DNA of 14,986 nt, from assembly GCA_023228125.1 (NCBI GenBank), contig JALOBT010000052.1, forward strand, positions 1-14,986. Direction: 5' to 3'. Made by a program: the position numbers and the translations under genes. This DNA is from Candidatus Cloacimonadota bacterium. GTDB taxonomy: Bacteria; Cloacimonadota; Cloacimonadia; Cloacimonadales; Cloacimonadaceae. Positions within the stretch are counted from its first letter, which is position 1. Every line of letters begins with the position of its first letter. Below the pieces are notes generated by a model. The model was given only the letters and a program-made list of their open reading frames with translations. It had not been told where the DNA came from and did no database searches. Positions 1 to 6,476 of the stretch are shown piece by piece.

Positions 1-870
1 AATCCTGAATTCCTCAAAGCAGGCGCCGCAATCGCAGACTTTATGAAGCCAGACCGCGTGGTGATCGGAACCGATAGCGAGAAAGCCGCCCAGATCATGC
101 ACACCCTTTACGCCCCCTTCTGCCGCACCAACGACCGCGTGATCAAGATGAGCATCCGCTCTGCCGAAATGACCAAGTATGCGGCAAATTCTTTCCTGGC
201 TACCAAGATCTCCTTTATCAACGAAATCTCCCGCCTCTGTGACGCCTATGGCGCTGATGTGGAAGAAGTTCGCAGCGGCATTGGCAGTGACAGCCGCATT
301 GGCTACAAATTCATCTACCCCGGAGTGGGCTATGGTGGGAGCTGTTTCCCCAAAGACATCAAAGCCTTGATCCACATGTCCTCACAAGTGGGCTTTGATA
401 GCCGCATTCTAAAAGCGGTGGAAGCGGTAAATTCAGATCAGAAAAGACTCTTGATCGAAAAGGTGATCTTGCACTTTGGTGCAGACTTGACCGGCCTGAA
501 TCTTGCCATCTGGGGCCTGGCTTTCAAACCTCAAACCGATGATATGCGCGAAGCCCCCGCCATCGTGATCATCAATGCTTTATTAGATGCCGGAGCCAGG
601 ATCAAAGCCTTTGATCCCATAGCTATGGATCAGGCCCGCATGATCTTTGGTGATAGAGCCGGACTCACCCTCTGCGCCAGCGAATACGACGCCCTCAATG
701 AAAGTGACGCCATGCTTTTGATTACAGAATGGCGGCAATTCCGCTATCCTGATTTTACGCGGATGCTAAAGCTGATGAAACAGTCGGTGATCTTTGATGG
801 ACGCAATCAGTATGACCCGCCTCAGGTGAGAGACTTGGGCTTTACTTATTATGGAATAGGCAGGCCGTAG
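1..870 (+). CDS. ugd: UDP-glucose 6-dehydrogenase, 5'-truncated by window edge
   Basis: This enzyme oxidises UDP-glucose to UDP-glucuronate with two NAD+, feeding surface polysaccharide synthesis in the cytoplasm. The reading frame is open from base 1 (NPEFLKAGAAIADF, then Met at 43), so 289 codons are visible and roughly the first 150 residues, with the NAD-binding Rossmann domain, lie outside. Seen directly: the NPEFLKAG motif just after the missing NAD domain, the central-domain stretch AEMTKYAANSFLATKISFINE with its conserved lysines, and GYGGSCFPKD. The nucleophilic Cys is encoded at 343-345. The C-terminal UDP-binding domain follows, with the family motif GLAFKPQTDDMREAP. The gene ends at TAG 868-870, 17 bp from the stop codon of the convergent lipoprotein gene; only a 4-bp hairpin (AGAC-T-GTCT) lies between them. 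GDP-mannose dehydrogenase is a relative, but the FKPQTDD and NPEFL motifs favour Ugd. Confidence 0.95.
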   Translation, partial: NPEFLKAGAAIADFMKPDRVVIGTDSEKAAQIMHTLYAPFCRTNDRVIKMSIRSAEMTKYAANSFLATKISFINEISRLCDAYGADVEEVRSGIGSDSRIGYKFIYPGVGYGGSCFPKDIKALIHMSSQVGFDSRILKAVEAVNSDQKRLLIEKVILHFGADLTGLNLAIWGLAFKPQTDDMREAPAIVIINALLDAGARIKAFDPIAMDQARMIFGDRAGLTLCASEYDALNESDAMLLITEWRQFRYPDFTRMLKLMKQSVIFDGRNQYDPPQVRDLGFTYYGIGRP

Positions 871-886
871 AGACTGTCTTTAACTA

Positions 887-1480
887 CTATCGCCGCTTAA
901 AACTCACCCACTGGCCCAAGGCATCGATAGACAGACTGTCTGCCCTGCCCAAAGCTCTGGGATAAAAGAGATATCCCTGCTTGGTGGCCGAAGGGAGCAA
1001 TTCCCCAAAGCTGAAATAATTCGCCAGCAGCTCATAATATTCGTCCTGCAATTTTTGCCGCTGCTCGGTCGCTGAAGAGCTCTGTTCATGAAAAGGATCT
1101 TGCCACTGCTCATAATATAACCTGTCCCGGGCATTATCCAGGATAAAAGCCAGCGGAATATGATCATACTGCCGGCCTTCGGATAAGATGGCAAAAGCGG
1201 TGGAAGGAATCTGTAGCTTCCTCGGGCTGATATTCTTTAGCTGCACATAGATGGCAAAGAAATCCGAATTCTGGCCTTGCCGCAAGCCCCGGTAGTATTC
1301 CGGACGCAGGGCTATCTGCAGGCTATCCGTTCTCAGCACGATATACCCTTCTTCCAGATAATAATCCCCCGGCACCGGCTGCCAGGCCTTTTGAGCACAG
1401 GCAGCCAGAACCAGGACAAACAGACTAATCGTCAGTATCTTCAGAATCGTCTTGAATGTTGTTATCTTCATTGTCTTCAT
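887..1480 (-). CDS. Small lipoprotein of unknown function, overlapping the gyrA 3' end
   Basis: This encodes a 197-residue predicted lipoprotein. The N-terminus has Lys residues, a hydrophobic stretch (ILTISLFVLV) and a lipobox LAAC with Cys28, so export, lipidation and membrane anchoring are expected. The mature part has a short beta-rich region (SDFFAIYVQLKNISPRKLQIPSTAFAI is one strand-rich block) that resembles small Ig-like domains, followed by a charged Gln/Glu-rich helix; I recognise no family. I chose ATG at 1480 because GGAG lies six bases upstream. A TTG at 1483 and an ATG at 1471 are alternatives with poorer spacing. The first 56 bases overlap the last codons of gyrA in another frame, so it is probably translated from the gyr transcript. 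A link to gyrase function is not implied. Confidence 0.8.
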   Translation of the reverse strand: MKTMKITTFKTILKILTISLFVLVLAACAQKAWQPVPGDYYLEEGYIVLRTDSLQIALRPEYYRGLRQGQNSDFFAIYVQLKNISPRKLQIPSTAFAILSEGRQYDHIPLAFILDNARDRLYYEQWQDPFHEQSSSATEQRQKLQDEYYELLANYFSFGELLPSATKQGYLFYPRALGRADSLSIDALGQWVSFKRR

Positions 1481-4079
1481 CAAAGTCTCCGATCATATCT
1501 TCTTCATAGTCATCATCTTCTTCTTCGACTTCTTTATTATTCTTGTTTTTAGCCAGATCTTTGAGATCTATCTTGGGAGCTTTCTTGATCGCTTCCACTT
1601 CTTTGTCCAGAACCTCATCATCGGGCTCTTCCGGAGGAACGCAAGTGATGTCATGCACCCTGTCGCCCTTGGAGAGATTGATCAGGCGCACGCCCTGAGT
1701 ATTGCGGCTAATGGTAGAGATATCCTTCACGGCTTGGCGGATGATCATGCCATCGTGGGTAATAATCATCAGATCATCCCCATCGGTAACCAAAAGCAGG
1801 GAAGCCAGGTGTCCGTTTCGTTTTGAGGTCTTCAGGGTAATCACGCCTTTGGAGCCGCGTTTGGTGGTGGGATAGCTGGCGATATCGGTGCGTTTACCAA
1901 AGCCATTTTCACTCACAGCCAGGATGGTGGCGGAGTTTGGCTCCCCATTCTCTATCATCTGTTCTGCGGTTACCAAGGCCATGGAGATCACATAATCCCC
2001 TTCTCTTAAACTGATTCCTTTCACGCCGCGGGAGACCCTGCCCAAGCTGCGGATATTCTCTTCGCTAAAGCGATTGCTGTATCCATTGTGGGTGGCCAGA
2101 AGGATGTCGTCTGTGCCTTCAGAGATCCTGGCATCGATGAGCTCGTCACCGTCCATGAGCTTAATGGCGCGGATGCCACTTTTGCGGGGACGGGAATAGG
2201 CAGAAAGGTCTGTCTTTTTGATCAAGCCGCGTCTGGTGCACATCACGATGTGCTGATCTTCACGGAAGTTTTTCAGGGTTACAAAAGTCCTGATCTTCTC
2301 ACCTTCCACAAATTTCACCAGATTCACGATCGCTTTACCGCGGGCGGTGCGGCTGGCTTCAGGAATCTCATAGACCTTGATCCAGTGACACATACCGTGA
2401 TCCGTAAAGAGCAGAATATAGGAATGCGCGGAGGCCACAAAGAGATACTGAATAAAGTCCGCATCCTTGAGGTTTGAGGAGTTCAGCCCTCTTCCACCCC
2501 GCATTTGGACCTTGTAAGTATCCACTGGTAGACGCTTTACATAGCCGTCGTGAGTGATGGTAACCACCATCATATCATCGGCAATGAGGTCTTCCATATT
2601 AAAGCTGCCGCCCTGGCCTTCCATGATGGTAGTGCGGCGGGCATCACCAAACTTATCCTTGATTTCCTGGGTCTCTTCTTTCACCACGCGCATACGCTCG
2701 TCGCGGCTGGCAACCAGGCTTCTGAGATAATCGATGAGCTTCTTAAGCTCATTGTATTCGATTTCGATCTTTTCCAGCTCCATGCCGGTGAGGCGTTGCA
2801 GCCTCATATCCAGAATGGCTTTGGCTTGAATCTCGGAGAAGCCGAATTTGGCTTGCAATTGCTCATTTGCTTCCAAAGGAGTCTTGGAAGCGCGGATGGT
2901 GGCGATCACTTCATCCAGATGATCCAGAGCGATGCGGAAGCCTTCCAATATGTGCATCCTGGCCTCAGCATTGCGCAGCTCAAATTCTGTGCGTCTGAGC
3001 ACTACGTCATGGCGGAATTCGATGAAGTTTGTGATCATATCCTTCATGTTCACCACCTGCGGAATCCCGTCTATCAGACAGAGATTGATCACGCCAAAGG
3101 TGGATTGCAATTGCGAGTATTTATAGAGCAGATTCAGCACCACGTGAGCAGAGTGATTGCGTTTCACAATGATCACCACGCGCATACCATCCCGTCCGGA
3201 TTCATCACGAATATCGCTGATGCCTTCGATCTTTTTGTTTTTGACCAGTTCCACCATGCGGGCAATCAGCAGCGAAGTGCTTACCTGATAAGGGATGGAG
3301 CGGATGATGATGTGTTCACTTTCGTTAGGCATCACCTCTATTTCTGCCTCACCGCGCACCAGGAGTCTGCCGCGTCCGGTTTCAAAATAGTCGTGGATTC
3401 CATCTGTGCCCAGAACTACTCCTCCCATGGGGAAGTCCGGACCCTTGATATATTGCAAGAGCTCCAGAGGCTGCAGCTCTGGATTGTCGATCAGCGCAAT
3501 GATGGCATCGGAGATCTCAGAGAGATTGTGCGGCGCCATATTGGTAGCCATACCCACCGCGATGCCGGAGGAGCCATTGATCAGCAGATTGGGAATCCGG
3601 CTGGGAAACACTGTAGGCTCTTTTCGCGTATCATCATAGTTCTGTTTATAATCTACGGTATCTTATTCCAGCTCAGCCATCAGCTCCAGGGTCACCTTTT
3701 GCATGCGGGCTTCTGTATAACGCATGGCTGCAGGTGGATCGCCATCGATAGAGCCAAAGTTTCCCTGTCCATCGATCAATTGATAGCGCATATTCCAGGG
3801 TTGTGCCAAACGCACGAGGGTAGGATACACCACCTGTTCACCGTGGGGGTGATAGTTTCCAGAGGTATCACCGGCGATCTTAGCGCACTTTCTAAAGTGG
3901 CCGCCGGGATTGAGATTCAGCTCGTGCATGGCAAATATAATGCGTCTTTGAGAAGGTTTCAGCCCGTCTCTGATATCCGGCAGGGCGCGCGCTACGATCA
4001 CGCTCATGGAATAGTCCAGATAGGCCTGTTTGAGGTGTTCTTCGATTTGAGTGGGGATTATTCTATTATTATCAGACAT
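1425..4079 (-). CDS. gyrA: DNA gyrase subunit A, interrupted by one in-frame TAA
   Basis: This is the breakage-reunion subunit of DNA gyrase, which forms A2B2 with GyrB and introduces negative supercoils. The frame spans 884 codons plus stop, about the usual length (E. coli 875). Residues 1-138 contain the winged-helix domain, with HPHG at 77-80 and catalytic Tyr121 in AAMRYTE. Codon 139 is TAA; the frame then continues without shift through IPNLLINGSSGIAVGMATN, the coiled-coil tower, the GyrA box QMRGGRG (about residues 525-531) and the beta-pinwheel repeats. It ends in a strongly acidic tail rich in Glu and Asp. The GyrA box separates it from ParC. The start ATG at 4079 has TGGAG about six bases upstream and lies 11 bp after gyrB. 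The usual quinolone-site Ser83 and Asp87 (E. coli numbering) are Gln82 and Pro86 here. Because the gene is essential, the stop is most likely a sequence error or a variant; otherwise the locus is a pseudogene or recoded. Confidence 0.93.
3663..3665 (-). other. In-frame TAA stop inside gyrA (codon 139)
   Basis: Reading the minus strand, the codons run ATG GCT GAG CTG GAA TAA GAT ACC GTA GAT. The E. coli protein has MADLEKETVDF here, so a Lys codon is expected at the TAA. One A-to-T change from AAA explains it, and the frame is intact on both sides. It separates the catalytic Tyr segment from the rest of the protein. The first possible restart downstream is a GTG at 3611, without an evident ribosome binding site. 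Confidence 0.95.
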
Positions 4080-4090
4080 TTAATACTCCA

Positions 4091-5989
4091 TTATACATCA
4101 AGGTTTTTTACATAGCGGGCATTCGCCTGGATAAATTCACGACGAGGTTCTACTTCATCACCCATCAGGATGGTAAACATGCGGTCTGCTTCGATGGCAT
4201 CGTCCATTCTCACCGCGATCATTTGCCTGTATTCGGGGTCCATGGTGGTTTCCCACAATTGATCGGCATTCATCTCACCAAGGCCTTTGTAGCGTTGGAT
4301 GATCACGCCTTTATCGCCAAAATCACGGACGGCTTGATCGCGCTCATCTTCGGTATATACATACTGCTTTTGCTTGCCTTTGCGCACCAGGAAAAGCGGT
4401 GGCATGGCGATATACAGATAGCCTCCCTCGATCACCGGACGCATATAGCGGTAGAAGAAAGTCATCAGCAGAGTGCTGATATGAGCGCCGTCCACGTCCG
4501 CGTCCGCCATGATGATAACCTTGTGATAGCGCAGCTTGGTCACATCAAAATCCTGACCCACACCGGCTCCCAGAGCCAGGATGATGGGCTGAATCTTGTC
4601 GTTATTCAGCACCTTGTCCACGCGGGCTTTTTCGGTATTCAGCATCTTGCCCCAGAGTGCCAGGATGGCTTGATAAGTCCTGTCCCGTCCCTGCTTGGCA
4701 GAGCCTCCAGCGGAGTCTCCCTCCACCAGGAAGATCTCGGTCTGAGCGGGATCGCTTATACTGCAATCCGCCAGTTTCCCCGGCAGTGAGCCGCTTTCTA
4801 ATACGGACTTTCTGCGGGTGAGATCACGCGCCTTGCGAGCGGCTTCCCGGCTGCGGGCTGCCATCACGCTCTTGAGGGCGATGTTCTTGGCCACGGCGGG
4901 ATTCTCTTCAAAGAACACGGTGAGGTTTTCATACACCGCAGAGTGCACCACTCCTTCCACATCGGAATTTTGCAGCTTGGTCTTGGTCTGTCCCTCAAAC
5001 TGAGGATTGATCAGCTTTACAGAGATCACAGCGGTGAGTCCCTCGCGGATATCTTCGCCGGAAGGGTTGATCTTCTCATTTTTGAGCAGATCGTGGGCTT
5101 TGATATAAGCATTTACCGCCGTGGTAAGGCCCCGCTTGAAGCCCGAGAGATGGGTGCCACCCTCGATGGTATTGATATTATTGGCAAAGCTGAAGATGTT
5201 TTCCTGATAGCCTTCATTGTATTGAACGGCTACTTCCACTTCCATGTCCTCTTTGATGGATTCCACATGGATCGGTGTGGGGTAAATAGGCTTTTTGTTC
5301 TGATTCAAATATTCTACAAAGCTGCTGATACCACCGTCATATTTAAAATCATGCACGCGGTCTGTCCGCTCGTCTTTCAGCACGATGCGCACTCCCCTAT
5401 TCAGGAAAGCCAGCTCTCTGAGCCGGGTGGTGAGGTAGTCAAAGCTGAAATTGATGGTCTCAAAGATGCTGGGATCCGGCGAAAAGCTGATCACAGTTCC
5501 CCGGCGCTTGGAATCGCCCAAAATCTGGAGTCCGGTAACTGGGATACCCTTTTCAAAACGCATAAAGTATTCTTTACCGTTTATATGCACGCGGGCCTCC
5601 AGCCATTCGGCCAGGGCATTTACCACAGACACGCCCACTCCATGCAGACCGCCGGATACCTTGTAAGAATTCTGATCGAATTTACCTCCGGCATGTAGCA
5701 CGGTGAGCACCACCTGCAAAGCCGGCACCCCCATTTCCTTTTGGATGTCAACGGGGATTCCGCGGCCGTTGTCGTCCACTTCAATATTACCAGCGGCGGT
5801 GATGCTCACTTTGATCAGATCGCATTCTCCGGCCAGCGCTTCGTCGATAGAGTTATCAACTACTTCATAGACAAGGTGATGCAGGCCACGCTCACTGGTT
5901 CCGCCGATATACATCGCCGGACGTTTGCGAACTGCCTCCAAGCCTTTGAGTACCTTAATATTACTCGCAGTATAAGTGTTGTTTGACAT
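4091..5989 (-). CDS. gyrB: DNA gyrase subunit B
   Basis: This is the ATPase subunit of DNA gyrase. At 632 residues it matches the short GyrB form (B. subtilis type) that lacks the large insert of the E. coli protein. The GHKL ATPase domain shows Glu42, Asn46 and DDNGRGIP with Asp73, which coincide with E. coli numbering, then the GLHGVGVSVVNALA lid at about 114-127. The transducer domain carries QTKTKL near 334-339. The TOPRIM domain has EGDSAGGSA (Glu423) and DADVDGAH (Asp496, Asp498) for metal binding, and QRYKGLGEMNADQLWETTM closes the C-terminus. The segment usually read as PLRGKILNVEKAR is ALWGKMLNTEKAR here. The start ATG at 5989 has TAGGAG ten bases upstream. A 16-codon ORF ends 21 bp before it, and gyrA follows after 11 bp, so the genes form one operon. 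Confidence 0.97.
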   Translation of the reverse strand: MSNNTYTASNIKVLKGLEAVRKRPAMYIGGTSERGLHHLVYEVVDNSIDEALAGECDLIKVSITAAGNIEVDDNGRGIPVDIQKEMGVPALQVVLTVLHAGGKFDQNSYKVSGGLHGVGVSVVNALAEWLEARVHINGKEYFMRFEKGIPVTGLQILGDSKRRGTVISFSPDPSIFETINFSFDYLTTRLRELAFLNRGVRIVLKDERTDRVHDFKYDGGISSFVEYLNQNKKPIYPTPIHVESIKEDMEVEVAVQYNEGYQENIFSFANNINTIEGGTHLSGFKRGLTTAVNAYIKAHDLLKNEKINPSGEDIREGLTAVISVKLINPQFEGQTKTKLQNSDVEGVVHSAVYENLTVFFEENPAVAKNIALKSVMAARSREAARKARDLTRRKSVLESGSLPGKLADCSISDPAQTEIFLVEGDSAGGSAKQGRDRTYQAILALWGKMLNTEKARVDKVLNNDKIQPIILALGAGVGQDFDVTKLRYHKVIIMADADVDGAHISTLLMTFFYRYMRPVIEGGYLYIAMPPLFLVRKGKQKQYVYTEDERDQAVRDFGDKGVIIQRYKGLGEMNADQLWETTMDPEYRQMIAVRMDDAIEADRMFTILMGDEVEPRREFIQANARYVKNLDV

Positions 5990-6010
5990 ATTCTATTGTC
6001 TCCTATATGT

Positions 6011-6061
6011 TTAAAACCGATATATGTCCAGGGTGATCTCCCCGGTAAATTGGATGCTCAT
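6011..6061 (-). CDS. Mini-ORF of 16 codons upstream of gyrB (possible leader peptide)
   Basis: The peptide would read MSIQFTGEITLDIYRF and ends with TAA at 6013-6011, 21 bp before the gyrB start. Its ribosome binding site, AAGGAGG (6073-6067, minus strand), is a full consensus placed five bases before ATG. It is a better site than the one in front of gyrB. A hairpin lies inside the ORF at 6045-6028: CCGGGG, loop AGATCA, CCCTGG, with one G-T pair. It could be a translated leader that controls gyrB, a real micropeptide, or a decayed gene end. I know of no homologue. The call rests on the start signal and position only. Confidence 0.45.
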   Translation of the reverse strand: MSIQFTGEITLDIYRF

Positions 6062-6091
6062 ACGAGCCTCCTTATCTTGTTGCCAGTTAAA

Positions 6092-6112
6092 ATCATAAGC
6101 CTATCTTGTCAA
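6092..6112 (-). promoter_or_regulatory. Candidate promoter elements for the gyrBA operon
   Basis: On the minus strand a perfect TTGACA (6112-6107) is followed by TATGAT (6097-6092), one mismatch from the -10 consensus. The gap between them is only nine bases, so they cannot be a matched sigma70-type pair. Either TATGAT works with a weak upstream -35, or TTGACA pairs with a poor -10 near 6090-6084. Transcription starting here would give a short 5' leader carrying the mini-ORF. Sigma-factor preferences of this lineage are not known to me. Confidence 0.3.
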
Positions 6113-6450
6113 GAACTTTCTATAAATAATTTGGGCTTGTAACTGCCTATAAAGTCAAGTGATTGCAGATTCAGCTAAAATATACTTTTTGGGCTCTTTC
6201 TGAAGCCGCTGCCACTGGCCAATTTTCAGCACTTTATCACGGCTCTCTCATGACGCATTTTTAGCCATAAATCCCGGAGCGCTCCCTCCCCGCACCCTGA
6301 AAACCCCCAAAATTCCTCTTTATCCAATTAATTTATCCAATCTGCCCGATCTGCGTTCTGTAAAAAAGCTCGAAAGCTCGAAAGCTCAAAGAGCCGATAC
6401 TTGACACTTGCCAAATATCCCAGCCCGATTATATTTTGATTAAAAGACGA
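6113..6450. other. Intergenic stretch between divergent gyrB and the flavoenzyme gene
   Basis: I see no reading frame with a start signal and no RNA gene in these 338 bases. The stretch includes an 8-bp tandem repeat (three units, 6365-6388: AAAGCTCG, AAAGCTCG, AAAGCTCA) and an isolated TTGACA at 6401-6406 that is too far from the TATAAT at 6451 to pair with it. It presumably carries regulatory sequence for both genes, but no recognisable operator was found. Confidence 0.5.
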
Positions 6451-6470
6451 TATAATCTATAGCCTGGAGG
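6451..6470 (+). promoter_or_regulatory. -10 box and ribosome binding site for the 6477-8948 gene
   Basis: TATAAT at 6451-6456 matches the -10 consensus exactly, but I find no good -35 hexamer 16-18 bases upstream. GGAGG at 6466-6470 lies six bases before the ATG at 6477 and fixes that start. If this -10 is used, the 5' leader is only about 14 bases, leaving no room for a riboswitch or attenuator. The weak -35 suggests an activator or an alternative sigma factor. Confidence 0.5.
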
Positions 6471-6476
6471 AACAAT

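Noticed and set aside
871..886. Shared terminator between the two convergent genes
   Set aside because: AGAC-T-GTCT is a 4-bp stem with a one-base loop, too weak to call.
3663..3665. Programmed recoding (selenocysteine or pyrrolysine) at the gyrA stop
   Set aside because: Those use TGA or TAG; this is TAA, and the family residue is Lys, one base away.
2550..4115. Long plus-strand ORF of 521 codons antisense to gyrA
   Set aside because: It lies wholly opposite gyrA, reads as a low-information His/Ile/Gln-rich product and matches no family. The gyrA frame explains the sequence. Its length follows from codon choice on the other strand.
6361..6396. Intrinsic terminator built from the AAAGCTCG repeats
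   Set aside because: The possible stems are only 4 bp (GCTC-AAA-GAGC), and no gene ends nearby on either strand.
6401..6456. TTGACA at 6401 paired with TATAAT at 6451
   Set aside because: The spacing of 44 bases is far outside the 16-18 range for a sigma70-type promoter.
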